Shown here: one piece after another, positions 16,582 through 24,367 of the stretch
How the letters are laid out: the number at the start of each line of letters is the position of its first letter
Position numbering within the stretch: the first letter of the stretch is position 1
Assembly (NCBI GenBank): GCA_028871595.1
Contig: JAGWMT010000001.1
Span: 1 to 64,000 of the forward strand
Direction: 5' to 3'
Length of the DNA: 64,000 bases
DNA from: Elusimicrobiota bacterium
GTDB taxonomy: Bacteria; Elusimicrobiota; Elusimicrobia; UBA1565; UBA9628
Position numbers and translations under genes: made by a program
Notes under the pieces: model-generated
What the model was told of the DNA's origin: nothing
Databases searched by the model: none
Seen by the model: only the letters and a program-made list of their open reading frames with translations

Positions 16582-17753
16582 GCGCGGTTCTTCTTCTGCA
16601 GCGCGGCGCGCAGGCCCTCTCCGAGGGCGCCCAGCGCCGGCGCGTCCGCCTGCTGGCGGCTCCGCCACTCCTCCGCGTCGGCGTCGCGCGGCAGCTGCAG
16701 GGAGATGCGGCGCTCGGACAGCTTGACCTCGGAGATCTCCACCGAGATCAGGCCTCCGACCTTCTGATTCTCCATGCGGAAGTCCGGCGCGTCCTCGGTC
16801 TTCGACTGGTGGAGCAGACCGACGACGCCGGGCTCGAGCTGGACGAACAGGCCGTAGGGCTCCTTGCGCGTGATCTTCCCCTCCAGCACTTGGCCGGCGG
16901 CGTACTTCGCCCAAGGATCGGCGACGGCGGCGGCCGGCGCGGCGACAGGCTTCTCCGACGCCTGCTTGAGCGACAGGCCGATCTTGAGGCGGCCCTCCAC
17001 GGTTTCGCGCTTCAGGAGCTTCACGGCGACCGACTGCCCGACGGTCAGAAGGTCCGACGGCGACTCGACCCGCGACCAGGCCAATTCCGAGATGTGAGCG
17101 AGACCCTCCACTCCGGGAAGCAGTTCGACGAAGGCTCCGAACTTTTCCAGGCGCGTCACGGTCCCCGTCACCACGGAACCCTCGGGATTGCGCTCGAAAT
17201 ACTCCGCGACGGAACGCGACTGCTCCTCCTCGAGCAGCTGGCGGCGGGAGAGCACGACGTTCCGCCCCTCCTCGCCCCACTCCGTGATGCGGAACGCCAA
17301 GGTCTTGCCGATGAACTCCGCGCCGGTCTCCACGCGCTTGAGGTCCAGCTGGCTGATCGGACAGAAGGCGGTTTTGCCGCGCACGCTCACGCGCACGCCT
17401 CCCTTGCAGACTTCGGAGACGCGGCCTTCGACGGGCCGGCGGGTCTCGTAGGCTTCCTTGAGATCCTGGGCGATGTTCTTGTCGGTGGGATGGATGGAGA
17501 GCCGGATTTCCTGCGGCCGGACCGAGGTCACGAACAGGTCCACGCTGTCCCCCGCCGCGCGCCCGGCCAACTCGACGGCGGCCACCACGCCCTCGCGGCC
17601 CGGGCCGAGCGCCACGAGAGCGTCCTCGCCGCCGAGCGCCAAAATTTCGGCCTTGAGGCGCTCTCCCACGGCGCAGGTCTTCTCCGCCGCCTCCAGGGAG
17701 CCCTCGAGCAGTTTGGAAAAGTCTTCCTCGGAGCCGGCGTCGTGTTCGTTCAT
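16578..17753 (-). CDS. S1 RNA-binding domain protein (ribosomal protein S1-like)
   Basis: 391 aa with four S1 OB-fold repeats, the first degenerate. Repeat 2 is seen in VEGRVSEVCKGGVRVSVRGK, repeat 3 in VVTGTVTRLEKFGAFVELLP followed by GVEGLAHISELAW, repeat 4 in LEGKITRKEPYGLFVQLEPG. This is shorter than six-domain S1 and fits the family of S1-like or compact rpsA products that help mRNA binding to the 30S subunit. If this lineage relies on leaderless mRNAs, S1 requirement may differ. Followed by a coupled 31-aa membrane protein. Confidence 0.85.
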   Translation of the reverse strand: MNEHDAGSEEDFSKLLEGSLEAAEKTCAVGERLKAEILALGGEDALVALGPGREGVVAAVELAGRAAGDSVDLFVTSVRPQEIRLSIHPTDKNIAQDLKEAYETRRPVEGRVSEVCKGGVRVSVRGKTAFCPISQLDLKRVETGAEFIGKTLAFRITEWGEEGRNVVLSRRQLLEEEQSRSVAEYFERNPEGSVVTGTVTRLEKFGAFVELLPGVEGLAHISELAWSRVESPSDLLTVGQSVAVKLLKRETVEGRLKIGLSLKQASEKPVAAPAAAVADPWAKYAAGQVLEGKITRKEPYGLFVQLEPGVVGLLHQSKTEDAPDFRMENQKVGGLISVEISEVKLSERRISLQLPRDADAEEWRSRQQADAPALGALGEGLRAALQKKNRA

Positions 17754-17768
17754 ATTTTTCCTCGATCT

Positions 17769-18059
17769 TCAGGCGCCCGAAAGGGCGCCGTGCAGCGCTT
17801 CCTCGAATGCGGCGAGGAACGCGCCGGCGGTGGGATAATCCGCGCGTCGCCCGCTCCAGCGCCCCGAGCGAACGCGGAAGGCGGCCGAGTCGTCGTCGAC
17901 GTGCACGTTCACGCGGTGGCCCCGGATCAGGCAGGACGGCGGCTCATGGGGCTCGTTCGCCTCCAGCTGCAGGTCGTCCTCGCCGATGTGATGGCGGCGC
18001 AGGATGATAAGCGCCGTGTCGCGGAGGCGGGGTTCGAGTCGTTCGACAGAGGAGGTCAT
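17769..18059 (-). CDS. Hypothetical protein, 96 aa
   Basis: A soluble protein rich in charged residues (RRHHIGEDDLQLEANEPHEP and RVNVHVDDDSAAFRVRSG). No domain is recognised. Its ATG overlaps the stop of the frameshifted lipoprotein frame (ATGA at 18056-18059), placing it in the same operon, although a TAGACT hexamer at 18067-18072 could give it an internal promoter. Confidence 0.6.
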   Translation of the reverse strand: MTSSVERLEPRLRDTALIILRRHHIGEDDLQLEANEPHEPPSCLIRGHRVNVHVDDDSAAFRVRSGRWSGRRADYPTAGAFLAAFEEALHGALSGA

Positions 18060-18311
18060 GCCGGACAGTCTAGCAAAGGCTTCACCGCGCGCAGGAGCAC
18101 GTCCACTCCTTCGGCGGACAGTTCACGCAGCCCGCCATGCAGGCGCCGCCGCACGTGGCCAGAACCTTCGGGGTCCGCCGATCGACACGGCGCGGAAGCC
18201 GCGCTGCATCAGCTCGCCGGCGAAGGCGCGATCGAAGAGACGCCCGACGGGCTTGCACCCGGCGGCCAGAACGACGAGCAGCAGCGCGAGGAAAGTCCGG
18301 CGGGCGCTCAT
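18056..18311 (-). pseudogene. Small lipoprotein gene with a probable frameshift
   Basis: From the ATG at 18311 the protein begins MSARRTFLALLLVVLAAGCK, a lipoprotein signal with lipobox LAAGC, and continues FDRAFAGELMQRGF before ending at 18123 in an unlike tail. In the +1 frame the sequence DPEGSGHVRRRLHGGLREL and SAEGVDVLLRAVKPLL, with normal codon choice, runs to a TGA at 18056-18058 that forms an ATGA overlap with the next gene. The ORF was therefore probably one lipoprotein of about 84 aa, shifted near 18180-18195, by mutation or a base-calling error. Confidence 0.5.
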
Positions 18312-18523
18312 CGCGGCTTCTCGAACGTAGGGCACGGCCCGGCGCATCGGACCGGCGAAGGGGCCATGACCAGCGAGGATGGATCGCGCGCATCGAGCGG
18401 AACGATGGTGTTCCGCGCCTTGACCTCGTCCTGCGGGGAAATCCGATGCCACGGGCCGGCCCACAGGGCGGCGGCGGCGGCGAGAAGACAGACCGGGAGC
18501 CACAGGACGAACTTTGACATCAT
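18308..18523 (-). CDS. Small secreted or anchored hypothetical protein, 71 aa
   Basis: Starts MMSKFVLWLPVCLLAAAAAL, a signal peptide or single anchor; the mature part holds a C-x3-C in RCAGPCP. GGAGG lies 5 nt before the ATG at 18523 (8 nt before the alternative ATG at 18520). The stop overlaps the lipoprotein ATG by 4 bp. First gene of a three-gene set of small envelope proteins. Function unknown. Confidence 0.5.
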   Translation of the reverse strand: MMSKFVLWLPVCLLAAAAALWAGPWHRISPQDEVKARNTIVPLDARDPSSLVMAPSPVRCAGPCPTFEKPR

Positions 18524-18601
18524 GCCCGCCTCCAGGGGACGGCGCCGCGACATGGAAGCATAGGCCGGAAGCGGCCGCTCGTCAAGTGATCGGTCCCGGC
18601 G

Positions 18602-19069
18602 CTAGCGAGGCGGTTCCGGGCCGAACAAATCCTTCGGCGGGAAGTAGCGAATGACGAGTATGTCATGATCCTTGAGATCGTTCCGCGCTTCCTTGAGGTC
18701 CCGATGCGCGTACAAGGACGTGCCGAGCGCTTGGTCACCGTATTCCTTCAGCGTCAGAATCTGGGTGTCGATGGCGGTCCCGACCGAGAAGTTCAGCGTT
18801 CCGTCGAAATTCTTCTGCTCGTACGGACCGAATTGATGCGGGAGGACGGCGCGGAACAGTGTCTCCACGGTCGCCTTCATCTTTTCATCCGGAACGACGA
18901 CCGTGGTCAAGGGCCGGTATCGGGAATCCACATGTTCGCGGATCAGCACCCGGCCTTTGTCCAAACGGCGGTCCCAATGCCCCACCGGAAGGGGGCGGGC
19001 GGCGAAGGCCCGCCCGGTCCCGGCCACGACGACGAGCGCGAACAGAAGGGCCGCAAGTGATTGTCTCAT
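18602..19069 (-). CDS. Secreted hypothetical protein, 155 aa
   Basis: Begins with a signal peptide (MRQSLAALLFALVVVAGTGRAFA). The mature domain alternates beta-like segments (RPLTTVVVPDEKMKATVETL, DTQILTLKEYGD, DILVIRYFPP). No family recognised. TATGCT at 19079-19084 is 9 nt before the ATG, so it is probably transcribed alone. Confidence 0.65.
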   Translation of the reverse strand: MRQSLAALLFALVVVAGTGRAFAARPLPVGHWDRRLDKGRVLIREHVDSRYRPLTTVVVPDEKMKATVETLFRAVLPHQFGPYEQKNFDGTLNFSVGTAIDTQILTLKEYGDQALGTSLYAHRDLKEARNDLKDHDILVIRYFPPKDLFGPEPPR

Positions 19070-19123
19070 TCGCCGATAAGCATAGCCCCGAAACGGGGAA
19101 AAAACAAACTCCTTCCGCGCGGC

Positions 19124-19590
19124 TCAGCGCTTGACGTATTCGTCGCGGCGGAGCCACCAGGCGCCCCTGTCCTCGTTGCGGCCTTTCGGGGCGCGGTCCA
19201 GCCACTGGTACATCCCCCAAAGACCGTCCAACCCGCGCGCGTACGTGGAATAGGCGTGAAAGACGTCGCCCCCTTCCTTCATGAACTCATGCCCGGCATC
19301 TCGCGCAGGTAGGTGCCCCAGTCGACGCCGCACATGGCCGCGTGTGAGGCCGCGACGGGCCGCTGTCGCGCCGACTCCGCGTTCATGGGAGGCTGGCGCC
19401 GGAAGTTGTACTCGACGCCCGTCGCGAACTCGTATTTCTTCTCCACTCGGACCCACGGCAGCGCCTGCCGCTTCAAAGACAGTTCGTCGCCGCGGCGCGT
19501 GTGAGCCTTCTCTTCCTTCAGAAGGTTCAGCCGCGCCTTCAGCCACTCCCGGCGCGTCCCGACCGGATGCTTCGCCGTTTTGGTTCCCAT
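19124..19590 (-). pseudogene. DUF899 (thioredoxin-like) gene, internally deleted and frameshifted
   Basis: The N-terminus HPVGTRREWLKARLNLLKEE and ELSLKRQALPWVRVEKKYEF matches DUF899. It then jumps to a late part of the domain (GVEYNFRRQPPMNAESARQR), omitting about 110 residues with the thioredoxin-like core, and hits a stop at 19279. In another frame the rest of the C-terminus continues: GGDVFHAYSTYARGLDGLWG, MYQWLDRAPKGRNE, to 19124. Intact proteins are about 240 aa. The gene follows an ArsR-SRPBCC pair, its usual company. Confidence 0.75.
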
Positions 19591-19602
19591 GGTCGCCCCC
19601 GC

Positions 19603-20106
19603 TCAGCAGCCCTTCTGGCCTTTCGGCAATTCGAAGGACAGAGCCTCACCCGTCTCCAGCAGGCTCTTCAGGCTGCTGATCACGATGGGCCAGCCGTTGT
19701 TGATGCCCCCGAACGAGTTCGGATCCGCGTTGACGTCGCTCGGAGCGAGGTTCTCGTGGATCAGGCGGAGCTTGACCCGGTCGCCCATAGGCGTGATCTC
19801 GTAGGTCACGCGCGAGAGGCCGTCGCGAGAGGCGTCCTTCGCGTGCGCCTCCTCCATCCAGGTGTAGGTCAGCTTCTTGTACTTCTCGCACGCCAGCACG
19901 TCGCCTCCGTGGTCGGTGCGCCCGACGCTTCCCTTCGGCGGGGCGATGCGGATGCGTCCTCCCGCCTTCTGCTCCACCTCCACGCGGAAGCCCATCCAAT
20001 ATTTCTCGCTGAAGTCGCCGTTGGTGAGGGCCTTCCAGAGCTTCTCCGGCGTGGTGCGAATGAAGGTCGCGTACACGAACGTCTCGGTCTTGGTTCTCGT
20101 GGTCAT
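19603..20106 (-). CDS. SRPBCC (AHSA1) domain protein
   Basis: 167 aa, a single intact domain: FVYATFIRTTPEKLWKALTN opens the fold, followed by EVEQKAGGRIRIAPPKGS and the final helix INNGWPIVISSLKSLLETGE. These proteins bind hydrophobic ligands in a helix-grip cavity; the ligand is unknown. It begins 1 bp after the ArsR stop and is followed by the DUF899 remnant, so the operon is arsR-AHSA1-DUF899, a widespread trio. Confidence 0.85.
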   Translation of the reverse strand: MTTRTKTETFVYATFIRTTPEKLWKALTNGDFSEKYWMGFRVEVEQKAGGRIRIAPPKGSVGRTDHGGDVLACEKYKKLTYTWMEEAHAKDASRDGLSRVTYEITPMGDRVKLRLIHENLAPSDVNADPNSFGGINNGWPIVISSLKSLLETGEALSFELPKGQKGC

Positions 20107-20107
20107 A

Positions 20108-20440
20108 TCAGCTCTCCAGTTGAGATTTCAAATTCCTCAAGGCGTCCAGTCGGCTTTCCTCGAAAGGCCGGATCCAGCGCCGCGCGATATCGTGGATGGG
20201 CACGGGGTTCAGGTAATGCAGCCGCTCGCGGCCGACGCGCCGCGTCTCCACCAGCCCCGCCTCCTCCAATTGGTCCAAGTGCTTGGTCACGGCCTGGCGG
20301 CTCATGTCCATGCCCGCGCACAGCTCGTTGAGCGTGAGCCCGCTCTTCACGCGCAGGCGGTCCAGCAGGCGGCGGCGGCCGGCGTCGGCCAAGGCCTTGA
20401 AGATCCGGTCCGCGGCGCTCACGGCGGCGAGTTTTTCCAC
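20108..20440 (-). CDS. ArsR-family winged-helix repressor
   Basis: 110 aa from GTG 20440. Winged helix: IFKALADAGRRRLLDRL, LTLNELCAGMDMSRQAVTKH, LDQLEEAGLVETRRVGRERL, ending in the family-typical HYLNPVPIHDIARRWI tail. Members with this tail repress adjacent SRPBCC genes. The GTG coincides with the predicted transcription start, 7 nt after the -10 box, so the mRNA should be leaderless. Confidence 0.85.
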   Translation of the reverse strand: MEKLAAVSAADRIFKALADAGRRRLLDRLRVKSGLTLNELCAGMDMSRQAVTKHLDQLEEAGLVETRRVGRERLHYLNPVPIHDIARRWIRPFEESRLDALRNLKSQLES

Positions 20441-20446
20441 GTTCGT

Positions 20447-20476
20447 ATTATAGGCAACCTTTTAGTTGCCTGTCAA
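20447..20476 (-). promoter_or_regulatory. Consensus promoter with operator in the spacer (ArsR operon 2)
   Basis: On the minus strand TTGACA (20476-20471) and TATAAT (20452-20447) are both perfect consensus, separated by 18 nt. The spacer itself is an inverted repeat GGCAAC-N6-GTTGCC filling 20453-20470, so a bound ArsR dimer would sit exactly between the two boxes. The arms differ from those of the operon at 13104, implying distinct specificity. Confidence 0.88.
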
Positions 20477-20549
20477 GGCCTAAAATATCGTTCCTCATAC
20501 CTCGCGAACGGCTCGCACATCGAGCGGAGGCTTATGCCAAAATAGGGGA

Positions 20550-21287
20550 ATGATCGCCGCCGCGTTCGCCGTTCTTCTATCCGCCGCCGCCTGGGCCGGC
20601 CCGGCTCTCGACGCCGCCGTCGCGAAGGCCGGCCTGCGTCCGTCGGACCCGCTCGAGATAAAGGTCGAGAAGACCCTCGGCCTGCTCGTCAACCGTCATT
20701 ATTTCGCGCCTCACGGGACTCCGGACCATCTGCCTCCGCCGTACGATCAGCGCTATCATCTGGACTCGTTGCGAACGCCGGAGCAGGTCTTGACCCAGAA
20801 GATCGGCGGGTACTGCAACAACTACGCGCTCGTTTTCTCCGCCATGCTCGAACGGGCCGGAGTCCGGCCCGAGGAGATGCGCATCGTCGCCGCCGTCGAG
20901 AACGACGACCTGGCGCTCATCTGCCCCAAGGCCGGGGCCGCGCGCGTCGAACACCCGCGGACCGGCGCGAGCGGCCACGTTTTTGTCGCCGTCAAAGGGG
21001 ATTCGGGGCGCTGGCGGCTCATCAACACGGTGGGCGGGGCGAAAAGCCATCAGTGGGCGCCCTGGCCTGAGCCTTCGGACGTCGAGGCTCGGATGCGCTC
21101 CGGGCCCGTGGAGGTCCCGCGGCAAGCCGCCCACGGCGCGCCGTACAAGCCGATGACGGTCTTCGCGGTCTGGCGCGCCGACGAGGAACCGCTCCACACC
21201 TTCGAACAGCGCCTCAACCTGATCGCAAACGGCACGCTCGATGGAACGCTCTGTCGTTACGGCCCGCGGACGCCGTCGCCGCGTTGA
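20550..21287 (+). CDS. Secreted transglutaminase-like protein
   Basis: 245 aa with signal peptide ([20 protein letters not shown]). The papain-like core is seen as [20 protein letters not shown], with nucleophile Cys near residue 90, and [19 protein letters not shown] supplies the His near 142 with Asn in place of the usual Asp. This pattern fits transglutaminase-like peptidases acting in the periplasm on peptides or cell wall. A CAAAAT box is 6 nt before the ATG. Followed 26 bp later by the BNR-repeat gene. Confidence 0.75.
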   Translation: MIAAAFAVLLSAAAWAGPALDAAVAKAGLRPSDPLEIKVEKTLGLLVNRHYFAPHGTPDHLPPPYDQRYHLDSLRTPEQVLTQKIGGYCNNYALVFSAMLERAGVRPEEMRIVAAVENDDLALICPKAGAARVEHPRTGASGHVFVAVKGDSGRWRLINTVGGAKSHQWAPWPEPSDVEARMRSGPVEVPRQAAHGAPYKPMTVFAVWRADEEPLHTFEQRLNLIANGTLDGTLCRYGPRTPSPR

Positions 21288-21313
21288 CATCCCTTCTCCG
21301 GAGAAGCATTCAT

Positions 21314-22474
21314 ATGTCTATGAAAATACGAGTCCTGGTCGGCACCAAGAAGGGCGCGTTCATCCTGACGTCGGACGGCAAGCGCGAGTCGTGGAAGGTG
21401 AGCGGTCCGCTCTTCCACGGGTGGGAGGTCTACCACATGGCCGGCTCCCCCGCCGACCCGGACCGGATCTACGCGTCGCAGACCAGCGGCTGGTTCGGCC
21501 AGGTCATTCAGCGCTCCTCCGACGGCGGCAAGACCTGGGAGACGCCGGGCGGCGGCCCGACCGTCAAGGACGGCATGCCTCAAGGCGAGAGCAACAAATT
21601 CGTCTACGAGGGCACGGTCGGGGAGCATCTTTTCTACGACGGCACGATGCGGCCGTGGGCGTTCAAGCGCGTCTGGCACCTGGAACCCGATCTCAAGGAC
21701 GCCGATACCTGCTGGGCCGGCGTGGAAGACGCCGCCCTCTTCAAGACCACGGACGGCGGCATCACGTGGAAGGAGCTCCCCTCCCTCCGCACACACGCCA
21801 CGGCGCCCAAGTGGATGCCCGGCGCCGGCGGCCTGTGCCTGCACACGATCGTGCTCGACAAGGCCGTGCCGAAACGGATGTTCGTGGCCGTCTCGGCGGC
21901 CGGCGCCTTCCGCTCCGACGACGCCGGCCGGACCTGGCGGCCCATTAATAAGGGTCTGAAAAACGACTACCTGCCCGACAAGAACGCCGAGGTCGGCTAC
22001 TGCGTGCACCGCATCGCCCAGCATCCGGCGAAGCCCGAAGTCCTCTATATGCAGCTGCACGGCGGCGTGCTCAAGACCGAGAACGGCGGGGCGGAGTGGA
22101 AGAACATCGAGACGGGCCTTCCCAACAACTTCGGCTTCCCCATCGCGATCGACTCCAACGAACCCGACACGGTCTTCGTGATCCCGATCGATCCGGAGCA
22201 CGGCCGCATCCCGCCCGAGGGCAAGCTGCGGGTGTACCGCACCAAGGACGGCGGCAAGAGCTGGAAGGGCATGACTCAGGGACTCCCGCAGGAAAACTGC
22301 TACGTCAACGTGCTGCGCGACGCGATGGCGGCGGACTCCATGGACCCGTGCGGCGTCTACTTCGGCACGACCGGCGGCCAGGTGTACCACTCGGCGGACG
22401 GCGGCGACACGTGGCGGGCGATCGTGCGCGATCTTCCCCATGTCCTGTCGGTCTCCGTCCAGACGATCCCTTAA
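21314..22474 (+). CDS. BNR/sialidase-like beta-propeller protein
   Basis: 386 aa without signal peptide from ATG 21314. Several Asp-box (S/T-x-D-x-G-x-T/S-W) repeats are present: [45 protein letters not shown] and SADGGDTWR. This builds a six-bladed propeller like sialidases or the VPS10/Ycf48 group, but catalytic Arg triad and Asp of sialidases are not evident. Only 2 bp separate it from the MoaD-like gene, a pairing I know from other bacteria, which suggests a joint unknown role. Confidence 0.8.
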   Translation: MSMKIRVLVGTKKGAFILTSDGKRESWKVSGPLFHGWEVYHMAGSPADPDRIYASQTSGWFGQVIQRSSDGGKTWETPGGGPTVKDGMPQGESNKFVYEGTVGEHLFYDGTMRPWAFKRVWHLEPDLKDADTCWAGVEDAALFKTTDGGITWKELPSLRTHATAPKWMPGAGGLCLHTIVLDKAVPKRMFVAVSAAGAFRSDDAGRTWRPINKGLKNDYLPDKNAEVGYCVHRIAQHPAKPEVLYMQLHGGVLKTENGGAEWKNIETGLPNNFGFPIAIDSNEPDTVFVIPIDPEHGRIPPEGKLRVYRTKDGGKSWKGMTQGLPQENCYVNVLRDAMAADSMDPCGVYFGTTGGQVYHSADGGDTWRAIVRDLPHVLSVSVQTIP

Positions 22475-22476
22475 CG

Positions 22477-22773
22477 ATGGTGCGCGTGATCGTGCCCTCG
22501 TTCCTGCGGACGCTCGCCCGGGTGCCGGGCGTGGTGGAGCTGGACGTCGCGCCGCCGGTGACGCAGCGCTCGGTGCTGGACGCCCTGGAAGCGCGGCACC
22601 CCGCGCTGTGCGGCACCATCCGCGACCACGTCACGAAGGTCCGCCGCCCGCTGGTGCGCTTCTACGCCTGTTCCGAGGACCTCTCCAACGCGCCGATGGA
22701 CGCGCCCCTGCCCGACGACGTCGCGCGCGGCAAGGAGCCCTTCCTGATCGTGGCCTCCATCGCCGGGGGCTGA
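22477..22773 (+). CDS. MoaD/ThiS-like ubiquitin-fold protein ending in Gly-Gly
   Basis: 98 aa. Starts MVRVIVPSFLRTLARVPGVV and ends PFLIVASIAGG, the ubiquitin-like beta-grasp with the C-terminal diglycine needed for adenylation and thiocarboxylation in MoaD and ThiS. No moaE, moeB or thiF is nearby; the tight 2-bp link to the BNR-propeller gene suggests it acts with that protein rather than in cofactor synthesis. Confidence 0.8.
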   Translation: MVRVIVPSFLRTLARVPGVVELDVAPPVTQRSVLDALEARHPALCGTIRDHVTKVRRPLVRFYACSEDLSNAPMDAPLPDDVARGKEPFLIVASIAGG

Positions 22774-22888
22774 ACCGGCCGACACGGGCCCGGCATCGGC
22801 GTTCTAAAGACGGCCGTCCGAAGGCCGGGGGCGTTCGCAAAACCGGCGCACGCCCGATACCAGGACGTCTTGTCCAAGGTGTTAACAT

Positions 22889-23377
22889 CGCTCATGGGCG
22901 CGGCCCTCGATTTGCAGCGCCAAGATCGGCTGGGACCAACCGTTGCGCAAGGTTTCCTGCGCGTACCAAAGCCGTGTTTTTGCGTCGCGGAGTCGCTCGA
23001 GCAGGGCGATGTTCTGGCGCCAGGGCGTCGGGCCAGGCGGCGGCGAAGGCCCGCATGTATTTAAGGTTGCGCGGCGAGAAGCCCTTCATCTCAGGATACG
23101 CCGCGTGAAGGTCATGCGAAAGGCGGTCGATCACCTTCGAGCCCCACCCTTTCTGGTCTTGACGCTCAAGGATGGCTCGTCCGACGTCCCAGTACAAGGC
23201 GACCATGGCGACGTTCGCGGAAAAAACAACCCGCTGCCTTTCTTGCCCGATCCGCTGTTTTAGAGCGGGGAGCATTTCAGCATAGCCGCCCGGCATTTCA
23301 GACGCCGGCAGCGCGACGGGGAAAGACGCCTCGTCTCTCGAACGCCCGCGGACTCTCCGCGGATCCTTAGAAGCCAT
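22889..23377 (-). pseudogene. Truncated DUF1016/YhcG nuclease gene (copy A)
   Basis: Collinear with positions 27816-28336 of the intact DUF1016 gene, with a single 32-nt deletion (489 versus 521 bp). The deleted block is exactly the region containing the 29-nt palindrome in the intact copy, and its loss shifts the frame after AFAAAWPDA. The copy ends abruptly at 22889, so the C-terminal PD-(D/E)XK nuclease half is absent. The adjoining 22774-22888 and 23378-23476 hold no gene I can support; the 50-bp module sequence is also missing here. Confidence 0.85.
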
Positions 23378-23476
23378 GCCACCACTCGCCCGACAAACTC
23401 CACCTCGGGCCATTCTTGGTATGAGGGGCCGCCGTTGGTCTTGCTCACTTGATAGAGAACAAGGCCCTTTTGCGAA

Positions 23477-24067
23477 TCAAGCCCGGTGGCGGGCCTCGAT
23501 CTCGGCCTGCCGGCGCCGCAGCGCCAACTCTCCGCGGTCGCGGTGCGAGCGCGCGGCCGAGGCGGCCGGGCCGAAAGCGGGGGCGGCGGCCAGTTCGGCG
23601 GCGAGTTTGCTCCGCTCGGAGGCGAGCCACCCCTGGAATTGCGCGCGATCATCTTCGAGAGAGGCGCGCAGCGCCCGCCTGCGGTCGCGGCTCTCAGCCC
23701 AAAAGATACGGAGAGCCTCAGCCAAGCGCCGGCGCCGCGCCTTCTCCCCGGAATCGACGGCGAGGCGCTCCCGTCGCTTCAAGTGGTATTCGACGTGCTT
23801 GCCGAGGGGGATGTCCCGGAATTTCCTGAAGGGAACATCGACGACGCTCGCAACCTCGGCCTGCACCGTGTCGGCCTGCTCGGCGTCGACTGCGAAGACC
23901 GCCTCCTTGAGCGTCTGGTTGGCGGCGTGACGGTAGGCACGGCGTGCGCTCGCCTTGCGCAAGGGGATGGCCTTGCGCGAGGCCTTCGCGTTCTGGCCGT
24001 AGGCGTTGCGGCGGTCGCGCTTGTAGCTGAGGACTTTCTTCTGCTGGGGCGTCAGGTTCTTCGGCAT
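23477..24067 (-). CDS. Basic hypothetical protein, coiled-coil rich
   Basis: 196 aa, highly basic. The N-terminus MPKNLTPQQKKVLSYKRDRR followed by NAYGQNAKASRKAIP looks like a conserved domain of unannotated proteins of similar start; the C-terminal half is long helical, Arg/Glu/Ala rich (RRRLAEALRIFWAESRDRRR). No enzymatic motif. Basic charge suggests nucleic acid binding. It lies at the edge of the accessory region, just upstream of copy A of the nuclease. Confidence 0.55.
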   Translation of the reverse strand: MPKNLTPQQKKVLSYKRDRRNAYGQNAKASRKAIPLRKASARRAYRHAANQTLKEAVFAVDAEQADTVQAEVASVVDVPFRKFRDIPLGKHVEYHLKRRERLAVDSGEKARRRRLAEALRIFWAESRDRRRALRASLEDDRAQFQGWLASERSKLAAELAAAPAFGPAASAARSHRDRGELALRRRQAEIEARHRA

Positions 24068-24116
24068 GACACGAGCCTCCTCCGGCGGCCTGGGAGCATT
24101 GTAGCCCCGGATGATG

Positions 24117-24153
24117 AAAAAAGAAAGCCTCCCAAATTCTGAAGGGCTTTCTT
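24117..24153 (-). terminator. Rho-independent terminator-like hairpin
   Basis: Arms AAGAAAGCC (24121-24129) and GGCTTTCTT (24145-24153) pair perfectly across a 15-nt loop. Read on the minus strand the hairpin is followed by T residues (plus-strand A's at 24117-24120), so it would stop leftward transcription. It lies 50 bp ahead of the leftward gene starting at 24067. The rest of 24068-24323 has no gene I can see. Confidence 0.55.
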
Positions 24154-24323
24154 GTTTATCCCGCTGGGAGAAGAAGCGGGAGAATTATTTCGGCCTACTT
24201 CACCTTGTCTGCGCGATCATCACGATTCGCTGCGCGGGATTGTTACCGGGATAGGCTCTTAAGAAGTAAGGCCGCCCCTTTTCGCCGCGCCTGATCGCGC
24301 GGCCTCGTCCTCAGACGCTAACA

Positions 24324-24352
24324 TTGACAGTCCGAAAGAGCGGGGTTACACT
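24324..24352 (+). promoter_or_regulatory. Promoter of the toxin-immunity pair
   Basis: TTGACA at 24324-24329, 17-nt spacer, TACACT at 24347-24352. The predicted start near 24359 leaves a leader of about 9 nt containing AAGGTG before the ATG at 24368. Confidence 0.75.
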
Positions 24353-24367
24353 ACCCCAAGGTGAAGC

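Noticed and set aside
18082..18393. Cys-rich leftward frame ending TCGGACMAGCVNCPPKEWTC
   Set aside because: Looks tempting as a metal-binding peptide, but the alternative frame gives better coding sequence and an ATGA overlap with the next gene; cysteines arise from GC-rich TGC codons.
22662..22895. Leftward 77-aa frame starting MSDVNTLDKTSWYRACAG
   Set aside because: The first ~25 residues look protein-like and may be a gene remnant, but the frame soon becomes antisense to the MoaD-like gene; not enough to call.
23378..23476. Protein-like stretch GLVLYQVSKTNGGPSYQEWP in the leftward frame between copy A and the 196-aa gene
   Set aside because: Too short, no start, joins two other fragments; perhaps a scrap of another gene but not identifiable.
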